Source: an uncultured Roseovarius sp. | GTDB taxonomy: Bacteria; Pseudomonadota; Alphaproteobacteria; Rhodobacterales; Rhodobacteraceae | Assembly: GCA_947497295.1 (NCBI GenBank) | Contig: CANMFU010000011.1 | Location: 1-64,000, forward strand | DNA length: 64,000 bases | Direction of reading: 5' to 3' | In this document: positions 8,418 through 23,341 of the stretch, piece after piece | Numbering within the stretch: position 1 is the stretch's first letter | How the letters are laid out: each line of letters opens with the position of its first letter | Notes under the pieces: generated by a model | Told to the model about the DNA's origin: nothing | What the model saw: only the letters and a program-made list of their open reading frames with translations | The model's database searches: none | Translations under genes and position numbers: made by a program

Positions 8418-10100
8418 ATGCCTGATCCGGTATTTTTTCAGTTTTCAACATCAACAGTCATTATTCTTCTGGTCCTTTTCTATGGCGGCACGTTCTACAT
8501 GTCGACCTATGTCAATGAGAAGGACGAGAGCGTCGATGGCTTTATGGTCTCCAGCGGCGCGGTGGGCTTTGGCATTTCAGCGGCCAGCATGACGGCCACA
8601 TGGATATGGGCAGCGTCCTTTTATGGCGCGGCGATCTCGGGCTATACCTACGGCTTGTCGGGGCCGATGCATTACGGGTTCTGGGGCGCTTTGATGATCC
8701 TCTTTATATATCCGTTCGGACTGCGCTTCAGGCAGCTTGCCCCCAACGCCCATACACTGGCGGAGGTCATGCATGCCCGCCACGGGCCGGGTAGCCAGCT
8801 TATTCTGGCGGTCTCCAACCTGCTGGGCAGTGTGATCAGCCTGATGGTGAATTTTACCGCTGCGGGCGCCTTGGTGTCGGTACTGTCGCCGCTGTCATTC
8901 CAGATGGGCGTGCTGATCGCCGGTATCGGTGTTCTGTCCTACACGCTGTGGTCCGGGTTTCGCGCCTCGATCCTAACGGATTTTGCACAGGTGGTCGCGA
9001 TGATGTCGATTGCGGTGGTGATTATCCCATGGGTCTATTTCAGCGCGGGCGGCAGCGAAGTTCTGAACGCCGGTTTTGAGCGCATTACTGCAGAACAGTC
9101 GAACTTCTACTCGACTACCGCAATTCTGGAGCAGGGCGCACCCTTCTTCGTCGCCGTGCTGGCCTATGCCATTGGCAACCAGACGATTGCACAGCGCCTG
9201 TTCGCGGTGCGACAGGACCTGATCAAATCCACCTTCATCACGGCCACGCTGGGCTATGGGTCGATTGTGATCGGGCTTGGCATGCTGGGACTGATGGCGC
9301 TGCTTCTGGGTGTCGCCCCGCATGAGGGCGATCTGAACAACATCATCCCGCAAATGGCGTCGGCCTATCTGCCGCCCTTCATGATTGCCCTGTTTTTCAT
9401 TCTGGTGGTCGGGTCGCTGTCATCGACGGCAGATTCCGATCTGTCTGCACTTTCGGCGATCATGATGACGGATATCTACGGCCGCAATCTGGCCAAGGGC
9501 AATCCGAACCCGCGCAAGATGCTGATGCTGGGGCGCCTGACAATGATCGTGGCCACCGTGGCCGGTCTGATCCTTGCCAGTTTCTCGCTCGACATTCTGG
9601 TGATGCTGGTTTTCGTGGGGGCGCTGTGGGGGGCCATCGTGTTTCCCGTCATCGCCAGCTGTTACTGGAACAGGGTGACCAACGCCGCGTTCATTTCAGC
9701 AGTGCTGGGCGGTCTGGTCCTGTTCACTATCGTGCGCTTTGAAATCCTGCCCCTCAGCGGCGTCATCGGTGGTTTTTTTGAACTGGTCGCGGCGATCGGA
9801 GGCGGCGTGGTTCTGGCGCTGATGGCCTTCGGGTTCTTCGGTCGCATCGTCGGGTTCATTGTGGGGATAACGGGGTTCGTGCTGTGCGCGTTCTACTTTA
9901 GCGGGTTCCTGCGGGAATATACCGTTTTGCTGGGATCCCTGACCGCCTACGGCGCCAGCACTGTTATCTGTGTCGTTGTCAGCCTGATGGGCAAGGAAGA
10001 GTTTGATTTCGATCTGATCAAGGAACGCGTCACGAGCTTTGATGACGGCGCCGTCATGGCTGCGGTCCGTGCTGCCGACGAAAAGCCTAAAGGCGTATGA
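8418..10100 (+). CDS. Sodium:solute symporter (SSS family)
   Basis: 560 residues, strongly hydrophobic, about 13-14 TM segments. The N-terminal half has the SSS features ASMTATWIWAASFYGAA and the Na-site region, the middle has YAIGNQTIAQRLFAVR, and helix 8 region has GSLSSTADSDLSALSAI, which carries the conserved Ser/Thr Na2-site residues. It is closest in outline to the urea/solute symporter branch of the family. It is followed 22 nt later by a 39-residue single-TM protein that appears to be its dedicated small subunit. The substrate cannot be read; proximity to amine catabolism makes an amine or urea plausible, but that is inference. Confidence 0.85.
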   Translation: MPDPVFFQFSTSTVIILLVLFYGGTFYMSTYVNEKDESVDGFMVSSGAVGFGISAASMTATWIWAASFYGAAISGYTYGLSGPMHYGFWGALMILFIYPFGLRFRQLAPNAHTLAEVMHARHGPGSQLILAVSNLLGSVISLMVNFTAAGALVSVLSPLSFQMGVLIAGIGVLSYTLWSGFRASILTDFAQVVAMMSIAVVIIPWVYFSAGGSEVLNAGFERITAEQSNFYSTTAILEQGAPFFVAVLAYAIGNQTIAQRLFAVRQDLIKSTFITATLGYGSIVIGLGMLGLMALLLGVAPHEGDLNNIIPQMASAYLPPFMIALFFILVVGSLSSTADSDLSALSAIMMTDIYGRNLAKGNPNPRKMLMLGRLTMIVATVAGLILASFSLDILVMLVFVGALWGAIVFPVIASCYWNRVTNAAFISAVLGGLVLFTIVRFEILPLSGVIGGFFELVAAIGGGVVLALMAFGFFGRIVGFIVGITGFVLCAFYFSGFLREYTVLLGSLTAYGASTVICVVVSLMGKEEFDFDLIKERVTSFDDGAVMAAVRAADEKPKGV

Positions 10101-10122
10101 TAAATAGAAAAGGAGCGAGAAA

Positions 10123-10242
10123 ATGTTGACTTTTTACATCTTGATATGGCCGCTCATATCCGCAGCCGTGCTGGCGCTGATCGTGACGACGTTCGTCCGT
10201 GAGTTGCAGCAGGCCAAGAAAGATGGCCGGAAAATCGTTTGA
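10123..10242 (+). CDS. Putative SSS transporter small subunit, 39 residues
   Basis: Reads MLTFYILIWPLISAAVLALI, then VTTFVRELQQAKKDGRKIV and stop: one TM helix followed by a basic cytoplasmic tail. An AGGAG ribosome site lies 8-9 nt upstream of the ATG. Single-helix proteins of about 40 residues with IWP near the N-terminus commonly follow SSS genes and are annotated as putative transporter small subunit. Its size and position fit exactly. The role, stabilising or regulating the symporter, is inferred. Confidence 0.75.
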   Translation: MLTFYILIWPLISAAVLALIVTTFVRELQQAKKDGRKIV

Positions 10243-10438
10243 ACGATAGGCCGCGTCTCGCTGTCGTCAGGCGGCGGCGGGACAGCACAGACATGTGCAT
10301 CAGCTTATTTTGGTTGATAGTATTGAGCCAAATCAAAGTGATACGAAATGCGATAATGCCGCAGGAAAATCAATCAGGGTGGGGCGGTTGATCGTCAATT
10401 GAGTGGCGCAAAGCGCCGTCATTGGATAGTGTCGTGGT

Positions 10439-11425
10439 ATGACTTACCAGCCCGCCGCCACCTCTGACGATCTGAACGCCTTCGCCAAACTGCCGGGCTG
10501 GATCACCTCTAGGTCCCGTGAAGCATCTCAAAACGTTGTCTTTTTATCGGGCGCGACCTTTGCAATGCTGGATATGGTCCTGCAGAAATCAGGCGAGGCG
10601 GTTCCCGAGATTCTGCTGGCGAATACCTTGGCGCTCGATGCCGCTGTTGCGACCTCCAAACTGGAAGGACGGCTGGCGCGAAAGGCCGATATCCGCGACG
10701 CCTATCATCTGACACCGCCGGATGCGAACGGTGATAGACACTGGGGGCCGGACGGCGATGTGTTGGCCTTCTGGCGGACGGCTGTGCGCATTCGGCTACG
10801 CGGTTCGGATTGGATGCGCAATGTTGCCGACCATGTTGATGCCGGGTTTGCGGATGCGGTCGAAGACTGGCTGTTGGTTGCCATGGATCAGGCCAGGACG
10901 CACGGACCCTTGATGGCAGCGACAAGACTTCTTCGGACAGTGCTAGATGCCGATGATCGCGCTGAGCGTATCGCGTGCCTGCTCTCGGATGTTGTACTGG
11001 GCAAATTTTTTCTGTGGGAACGTGCGCTGCCGCTTACCGCTCTGCATCTGACCAAGGCAATGTTGCGCGATCTGCGCAACGGCGAAAGCGAGGCGACACG
11101 GGCGGCAGATCTGCCGATCCAGAACGCGCTTCTGAAAAGCGCTCAGACGACTTATAGCCTTGCCGCAACTCTTTCATCGCGCTCCACCGCGCTTCGGTCT
11201 GTTGCGCCCAGGCTGCGCGCGAAGGGGTCTGATGATGCTATTGCGCTTTTCCTGTCCGAAGCCGCGGTGTCCCCCGCCGGCATGCTGTCACCGACCATCA
11301 AGGGGTCGCGGACGCCGATGACTGACCGCGCCGCGCGGCGGCTTTGCGACCGGTTGGTTGAGCTTGGCGTTGCACAGGAACTGACGGGTCGGCCGACCTT
11401 TCGGCTTTACGGGATCGGGCCATGA
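10439..11425 (+). CDS. DUF1403 family protein
   Basis: 328 residues, soluble, largely helical, Ala/Leu-rich, no signal peptide. The pattern LANTLALDAAVATSKLEGRLARKADIRDA is split over the N-terminal third, and KGSRTPMTDRAARRLCDRLVELG at the C-terminus looks like a winged-helix unit. I recognise it as DUF1403, a family found largely on alphaproteobacterial plasmids and typically next to an scpB-like gene. The stop overlaps the ATG of scpB. The function is unknown; co-occurrence with ScpB suggests a role in replicon segregation or condensation. Confidence 0.75.
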   Translation: MTYQPAATSDDLNAFAKLPGWITSRSREASQNVVFLSGATFAMLDMVLQKSGEAVPEILLANTLALDAAVATSKLEGRLARKADIRDAYHLTPPDANGDRHWGPDGDVLAFWRTAVRIRLRGSDWMRNVADHVDAGFADAVEDWLLVAMDQARTHGPLMAATRLLRTVLDADDRAERIACLLSDVVLGKFFLWERALPLTALHLTKAMLRDLRNGESEATRAADLPIQNALLKSAQTTYSLAATLSSRSTALRSVAPRLRAKGSDDAIALFLSEAAVSPAGMLSPTIKGSRTPMTDRAARRLCDRLVELGVAQELTGRPTFRLYGIGP

Positions 11426-12009
11426 CCGTGGCCGCCAGGCGAAAGCGCGCTGAGAATGGCAGGGCCGTCTTTGACCGCGAGCTTGCGGATCTGCCGCAAG
11501 ACCTGCGGTGGCGCGAGTGGATGGGGCGCATCGAGGCCACGCTGTTTGCCAGCGCCGCGCCAGTTGGCCGCGAGGACCTCGCACGGGTGGTGGGTCAGGG
11601 GGTCTGTGTAGAGATTCTGATCGACGACATCCAGGCGGAACTGGTGGGCCGGCCCTACGAACTGGCGTATGTTGCCGGTGGCTGGATGTTTCGAACCCGG
11701 CCGCGGTTTGCCGACGCGATCAAGGCCGCCGCTGATCTGGACGAGCAATCGCCGGCCTTTACCGATATGGAAATGGCCGTGCTTTGCGCCGTTGCTTACC
11801 ACCAGCCAATCGACCGGGCGGGACTGGCTGACATCTTTGGCAAAGACATAAGTCGCGATCTGTTGTCGCGTCTGCGTTACAAAGATCTGATCGCGATTGG
11901 CCCGCGTTCGCCGCGACCCGGTGCACCGCATACCTTCGTGACGACGGCAGAGTTTCTGGCGATGTTCGATCTGCAAAGCTTGCGGGATTTGCCCGAGCTT
12001 GATTTGTGA
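11422..12009 (+). CDS. scpB: Segregation and condensation protein B (ScpB) family
   Basis: 195 residues containing the two winged-helix domains of ScpB: IEATLFASAAPVGREDLARVVG at about residue 33, and a second unit MEMAVLCAVAYHQPIDRAGLADIFGKDIS at about 115 (quoted pieces are separate helices). ScpB with ScpA and SMC forms the bacterial condensin; this is a plasmid-type paralogue without an adjacent scpA. It overlaps DUF1403 by 4 nt (ATGA), so the two are made together. It probably modulates organisation or partition of this replicon. Confidence 0.8.
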   Translation: MTVAARRKRAENGRAVFDRELADLPQDLRWREWMGRIEATLFASAAPVGREDLARVVGQGVCVEILIDDIQAELVGRPYELAYVAGGWMFRTRPRFADAIKAAADLDEQSPAFTDMEMAVLCAVAYHQPIDRAGLADIFGKDISRDLLSRLRYKDLIAIGPRSPRPGAPHTFVTTAEFLAMFDLQSLRDLPELDL

Positions 12010-15140
<3,131 letters not shown>

Positions 15141-15171
15141 GATGGCGGGCGGTTCGGATCGTTGCGGATAA

Positions 15172-15213
15172 GATCTGGCCGGGGCGGCAGTCTGCTGCGG
15201 CCCCGGCCAGATC
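15172..15213 (+). terminator. 14-bp perfect hairpin after dmd
   Basis: GATCTGGCCGGGGC (15172-15185) pairs perfectly with GCCCCGGCCAGATC (15200-15213), and the loop can pair further (GCAG/CTGC). No T-run follows. It lies 31 nt after the dmd stop and probably protects the upstream mRNA or partly terminates transcription. Confidence 0.65.
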
Positions 15214-15397
15214 AGCGTGAACGATCCCTATCCCGCCGGGTGACCGGCGCAAAGCAGACAACTGCCCGCCGTATCACGACCAAAGCGTCAAAACGCGACG
15301 CCGATCCTACCGGCAGGCTGATCCAGCGGCCCGGTTCGACACCCACTCCGACCACGATGGGGCATGCCCCCAAAAGATCTATTGAAAGGACTAGAAA

Positions 15398-18875
<3,478 letters not shown>

Positions 18876-18892
18876 GCCAGCCCGCTTGCGAC

Positions 18893-18921
18893 GGCGGCCG
18901 CGCAGCAATGCCGCGGCCGCC
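18893..18921 (+). terminator. GC-rich hairpin after tmd
   Basis: GGCGGCCGCG (18893-18902) pairs perfectly with CGCGGCCGCC (18912-18921) around a 9-nt loop, 17 nt after the tmd stop. No T-run follows. It is another of the GC-rich intergenic hairpins in this cluster. Confidence 0.6.
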
Positions 18922-18989
18922 ATGCACTGACTACCGATGACCAGCCGGGCCGCCGGGCCGGTCGCTCACAGAAATGAGGAACGGCATCA

Positions 18990-21155
18990 ATGTTTTTGTC
19001 ACAACATGACCCTGAAAACGTAACGCGCATCCTGTTCCAGGATTTTCCGGTCTGGATGGTGGTTTCGTTTTATATCATCGGCTTTCTGGCCATCGGTGTC
19101 TTTCTCTACGGGGTCTGGGCGCAGATCCGCAAATACCGCCGCGGGGTGCGTTCTGGGGCATGGTCGCCGTTCTGGCCGCGGTTCAAGGCGATGGTGGCGA
19201 CGGTCCTGTCCCACCGCACGATCAAACGCCGCGCGCCGGCGGCGGGGCGGATGCACGTCTGGATCTTCTACGGCTTTGCGCTGCTGTTCATCGGCACCAG
19301 TATCATTACGCTGGATCAGGACATTACCGGGCCGTTCGGCGTGCATTTCTGGTATGGCTCATTCTATCTGGTCTTTGGCGTCGTGATGGACGTGGCCGGC
19401 GTCGCGCTGATCGGCGGTCTGCTTTACATGATGTACCGGCGTAAATGGCTTGCCTTGCCGAAACTGGATTATGCCCGCCCCGACCGCGAACCGGGCGATC
19501 CCGACTATGATCGTTCTTGGTATCGGCGCGAGGATTGGGCCTTTCTGTGGAGCCTGATCATCATCGCCTTCACCGGCTTCCTGCTTGAGGCGTCGCGCGT
19601 GGTCTGGTTGCAGGGCGATCCGACGGTGTGGGACTTTCGCTGGCATGCGCCGGTCGGCACGAGTGTCGCATATGTGATGATGGCACTGGGCCTTGGACCC
19701 GAGGGGGCTGGCGATCTGCGCATGGGGCTGTGGTGGTTCCATGGGATTCTGGCGCTGACCTTTGTCGCGCTCATTCCCTACACCAAGGTCAAGCATATCT
19801 TCACCGCCATGGGCTCGCTCATGGCGCGCGACCCCGAGGGCAAGCGCCGGATGCCGCCCGCCGATGTCGAAGCCGAACGTATCGGCATCAATTACCTGGG
19901 CGATTTTTCGGACAAATACCTGCTGAATCTGGATGCCTGCACCAAATGCGGCAGATGCCACGAGGCCTGCCCGGCCAACGCCGCAGGCTATCCGCTGTCG
20001 CCGCGTGATCTGGTGCTCAGCCTGCGCGAGATGTCCGGTGACAAGCTGTCGCATGCCTCGATGCCCGAAGGGCCGATCGAGGTGATCGGTGACGGCGTCA
20101 ACATGATCCGTCCCGAAACGCTCTGGGCCTGCCGAACCTGCGCCGCCTGCATCGAGATTTGCCCGGTCGGGATCGAACATCTGCCGATGATCGTTGAAAT
20201 GCGCCGCACCCTGATCGAACAGGGTGAATTTGACCCGATGTTGCAGCCAACGCTCAAGAGCCTTCAGAAATCGGGCAACTCTCTTGGCGAATCCGCGCGC
20301 AAGCGGCCGCGCTGGACCAGAAAGCTGGATTTCGAGATCAAGGACGCCCGCAAGGAGCCGGTGGACGTGCTGTGGTATGTCGGCGACTACGCCTCATTCG
20401 ATCCGCGCTCGCAAAAGGTGACCATCGCCTTTGCCCGCATCCTGAACGCCATCGGCATCGATTTCGGCATCCTCTTTGAGGCCGAGCAGACCGCCGGCAA
20501 TGACGTGCGCCGTGTCGGCGAAGAGGGGCTGTTCCAGGCCCTTGCCGAGGCGAATATCGAGCTGCTGGACAGCTGCGAGTTCAAGACGATCGTCACGACC
20601 GATCCGCACACCTACAACACCGTCAAGAACGAATATCCCGAATTCGGCGGCAATTACGAGATCGAGCATGCCAGCAGCATGCTGGAACGTCTGATCCGCG
20701 AGGGCAAGATCCCCACGCCCAAAAATCTGGACTACCGCGTCACTTACCACGACCCCTGCCACCTTGGCCGGATCAACGATGGCGCCGAACCGCCGCGTCA
20801 GGTGTTGGGGCGTTTGGGCCTCGATCTGGTGGAACTGCCGCGCAATCGCGACAATTCGTTCTGCTGCGGTGCCGGCGGCGGCCGGATCTGGATGGCCGAG
20901 CCGCCCGAGATGAAAAAGCCGGCCGAGCTGCGCGCCGCCGAAGCGGCGGGGATCGACGGGCTGGATATCCTGGTCGTCAACTGCCCGAAATGCCTGAACA
21001 TGATGGAGGACGGTGTCAAAGGCACCGGCAACGAGGGCAATTTCCGGGTCATGGAACTGATCGAACTGGTCGAGGAGGCGATGGGACTGACCGACGAACC
21101 AGAGCCCGAGGGCGACGGGGATGGGACAGAAACCGAACAGGTGGGGGCCGCATGA
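18990..21155 (+). CDS. Membrane Fe-S oxidoreductase, DgcB/EtfD type (probable ETF:quinone route)
   Basis: 721 residues. The N-terminal ~280 residues form a NarI-like b-type membrane domain with about five TM helices. Two ferredoxin clusters follow: CTKCGRCHEACPA and CRTCAACIEICPVG. The C-terminal half is a heterodisulfide-reductase-D-like unit with CCG-type ligands (DPCHLGR, FCCGAGGGR, NCPKC). Proteins of this build (DgcB of dimethylglycine catabolism, EtfD/EMO) sit beside etfBA and carry electrons from ETF to the quinone pool. Here it would take electrons of TMADH and DMADH from EtfAB. Its stop overlaps the next start (ATGA). The C-terminal ~25 residues are an acidic tail. Confidence 0.82.
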   Translation: MFLSQHDPENVTRILFQDFPVWMVVSFYIIGFLAIGVFLYGVWAQIRKYRRGVRSGAWSPFWPRFKAMVATVLSHRTIKRRAPAAGRMHVWIFYGFALLFIGTSIITLDQDITGPFGVHFWYGSFYLVFGVVMDVAGVALIGGLLYMMYRRKWLALPKLDYARPDREPGDPDYDRSWYRREDWAFLWSLIIIAFTGFLLEASRVVWLQGDPTVWDFRWHAPVGTSVAYVMMALGLGPEGAGDLRMGLWWFHGILALTFVALIPYTKVKHIFTAMGSLMARDPEGKRRMPPADVEAERIGINYLGDFSDKYLLNLDACTKCGRCHEACPANAAGYPLSPRDLVLSLREMSGDKLSHASMPEGPIEVIGDGVNMIRPETLWACRTCAACIEICPVGIEHLPMIVEMRRTLIEQGEFDPMLQPTLKSLQKSGNSLGESARKRPRWTRKLDFEIKDARKEPVDVLWYVGDYASFDPRSQKVTIAFARILNAIGIDFGILFEAEQTAGNDVRRVGEEGLFQALAEANIELLDSCEFKTIVTTDPHTYNTVKNEYPEFGGNYEIEHASSMLERLIREGKIPTPKNLDYRVTYHDPCHLGRINDGAEPPRQVLGRLGLDLVELPRNRDNSFCCGAGGGRIWMAEPPEMKKPAELRAAEAAGIDGLDILVVNCPKCLNMMEDGVKGTGNEGNFRVMELIELVEEAMGLTDEPEPEGDGDGTETEQVGAA

Positions 21156-22543
21156 ATGCGCCGGCGGCTAAAATCGGGACGGCATCCGTGACCCCCGCCA
21201 GCGCCCTGATTGCCCGCCTTGTCGAGGCGGGCGATCCCTATGCCGCGCTTGGCGCATGTGTCCACATCACTGATGCAACGCTTGACCAGATTGCGCTTGC
21301 GACGCGGCGCCAGAGGCTGATCGTCGCCGCCGCGTCCTATGCCCCGCCCCGTCTTCTGGATATTCTGTCGCAGGACGCGGATGCGCCGCTGATCCTGCGG
21401 CTGGCGAAAAACCCGGCCACCCCGGCGGATGCGCTGGCGCGTCTGATGCAAGGCAGACCCCCGGCACGCGTGCGCCGCTACATCGCCGCCCATGCCAATG
21501 CGGGCGCGCTTCTGCCGCAGCTATCGCAGGATACATCCATTGAGGTGCGGCGCGCCGTGGCTGGCAATGCCGGTGCGCCCGCCGATGTGATCGCCCGTCT
21601 GGCGACCGAGGCTGACGGGCCGATCGCGCGCGCTGCCGCCGCCGCGCCCCAGGCCGATGCCGCAACCCTGGAGCACCTGTGGCGCACCTGCGACGAATGG
21701 GTGCGCGCCGATGTGGTGGCGCATCCGAATTGCCCGCCCGGCATCCTAGCCGAGGCGGAGGCGCAGGAAGATCCGCTCATCCGACGCAAATGCGCGGCCA
21801 ATCCGGCCATTCCCGATGACATGCTGATGCGGCTGCTGGCCGATCCCGACGAGCAGGTGCGCGGGGCTGCGGTGCGCAATCTGGCCATATCGGGCGACCG
21901 GCTGGACAAGGCAGGCGATCCTTCGGCCAAGGTCCGGCGCCTGTTTGCCCGGCGCACCCGGCTGGCGCGGCCAATGATCGCGCGGCTGGCCGCCGATGCG
22001 GACGACTGGGTACGTCGCTGGATCGCGCGCAATCCCGATGTTCCCGCGGATGTGCTGGGCGAACTGGCGCAAGATCCCGAAGCCGCCGTGCGGCGCAGTG
22101 TGTCGCGCAATCCGGCCTGCCCGCCGGATCTTCTGTCCGCGCTTGCGGTCGATCCGCAGCCCTGGGTGCGCGCCGGCGTTGCCCTGCGCGACGATGCGCC
22201 CGATGCCGTAATTGCCCTTTTGCTGGATGACGCGGACCATGATGTGCTGGGCGCGTTGGGGCGCAATCCGGCAACGCCGGCCAACCACCTTGAGATGATA
22301 GCGCGCCATCCGGACAAGGACGTGCGCCGGTCGGTCGCGTTCAATCCTGCCGCGCCGCCTGATGCGCTCGGCTTGCTTGCGCAGGATGTCTACCCGCTGA
22401 ACCGGGCCATCCTTGCCGGGCGCGGCGATCTGGCGCGCGCGCTGGCCTTGCGTCTGCTGGACGATCCCGAGCCGCAGGTGCGCTTTGCCGCGGCGGCAAG
22501 TCTGGCGCGCGCCGCCGCAACAACAACTTCGGAACAGCAATGA
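21152..22543 (+). CDS. Leucine-rich-variant (LRV/HEAT-like) repeat protein
   Basis: 463 residues from the ATG overlapping the preceding stop; a longer in-frame extension upstream exists but lies inside that gene. The whole chain is about 18 copies of a ~24-residue helical repeat with consensus ARNPxxPxDLLxxLAxDPxxxVRRxVA (for example WIARNPDVPADVLGELAQ and SVSRNPACPPDLLSALA). This is the LRV solenoid. The N-terminal cysteine cluster of the Azotobacter LRV protein is not obvious. Such solenoids bind protein partners. The position, coupled to the Fe-S membrane protein and 16 nt before etfB, suggests an assembly or docking factor for the electron-transfer chain, but nothing in the sequence proves that. 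Confidence 0.75.
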   Translation: MNAPAAKIGTASVTPASALIARLVEAGDPYAALGACVHITDATLDQIALATRRQRLIVAAASYAPPRLLDILSQDADAPLILRLAKNPATPADALARLMQGRPPARVRRYIAAHANAGALLPQLSQDTSIEVRRAVAGNAGAPADVIARLATEADGPIARAAAAAPQADAATLEHLWRTCDEWVRADVVAHPNCPPGILAEAEAQEDPLIRRKCAANPAIPDDMLMRLLADPDEQVRGAAVRNLAISGDRLDKAGDPSAKVRRLFARRTRLARPMIARLAADADDWVRRWIARNPDVPADVLGELAQDPEAAVRRSVSRNPACPPDLLSALAVDPQPWVRAGVALRDDAPDAVIALLLDDADHDVLGALGRNPATPANHLEMIARHPDKDVRRSVAFNPAAPPDALGLLAQDVYPLNRAILAGRGDLARALALRLLDDPEPQVRFAAAASLARAAATTTSEQQ

Positions 22544-22558
22544 GAGAGGAGCACTAAC

Positions 22559-23338
22559 ATGAAAATACTGGTGACGGTAAAGCAGGTCGCCTTTCTGGAT
22601 GACGAATTCGAGATGCGTGACGATGATCGCGGCGTCGACGAAGACTTCCTTGAGAAAGACCTGAATGAATTTGACCATTACTCGGTCGAGGAGGCGCTGC
22701 TGATCAAGGAAGCCGCCGGCGACGATGCCGAAGTCGTGGTCGTCACAGTGGGTGACGAGGACGCCGACGATGCGCTGCGCACCGCGCTTGCCAAGGGGGC
22801 CGATCGCGGCATCCGCGTCTGGGACGACGCGCTGGCCGAGGCCGACGGCGTTGCGATTGCCAAGGTGCTGGCCAAGGTCGTGGAGCGCGAAAAGCCTGAC
22901 ATGGTGTTCACCGGTGCGCAATCGGCCGACTTTGGCTCGGCCGTTACCGGCATGGCGCTGGCCGGGCTGCTGGGATGGCCGCACGCCGCTGTTGTGTGCA
23001 ATCTGGAATATTCTGCGGGCGCCAACACCGCGACACTCCGGCGCGAGTTGGAAGGCGGGCTGGAAGAGGTCATGTCGGTCCGCTGCCCGGCTGTCCTGTC
23101 GATCCAGCTGGGCATCAACGAGCCGCGCTACGCGTCGCTGCGGGGCATCAAGCAGGCCAAGCAGAAGCCGGTTGACGAATTGTCGCTGGATGATCTGGAC
23201 CTCGACTCGGTCGGATCGGCCTCGCGGGTGCGGCGGATGTATGCGCCGGAGAAAGGACAGGCCGAACTGATCGCCGGGTCAGCAGCCGAGCAGGCCAAAC
23301 GCCTGGCCGAAATCATCAAAGAACTGCGGGGAATGTAA
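22559..23338 (+). CDS. etfB: Electron transfer flavoprotein, beta subunit
   Basis: 259 residues, normal length. Starts MKILVTVKQVAFLDDEFE with a GAGAGGAG ribosome site. The AMP-binding region (TVGDEDADDALRTALAKGAD), GAQSADFGSAVTGMALAGLL, and the docking loop near VLSIQLGINEPRYASLRGI are typical. It forms a heterodimer with EtfA and accepts electrons from the two amine dehydrogenases; the Methylophilus TMADH uses the same type of partner. It is separated from etfA by 3 nt, so the subunits are co-translated. Confidence 0.93.
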   Translation: MKILVTVKQVAFLDDEFEMRDDDRGVDEDFLEKDLNEFDHYSVEEALLIKEAAGDDAEVVVVTVGDEDADDALRTALAKGADRGIRVWDDALAEADGVAIAKVLAKVVEREKPDMVFTGAQSADFGSAVTGMALAGLLGWPHAAVVCNLEYSAGANTATLRRELEGGLEEVMSVRCPAVLSIQLGINEPRYASLRGIKQAKQKPVDELSLDDLDLDSVGSASRVRRMYAPEKGQAELIAGSAAEQAKRLAEIIKELRGM

Positions 23339-23341
23339 ACC

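Noticed and set aside
20990..21151. Longer N-terminus for the LRV-repeat protein
   Set aside because: The extension lies wholly inside the Fe-S protein gene in another frame and is Arg/Gly-rich; the ATG at 21152 gives a classic ATGA overlap.
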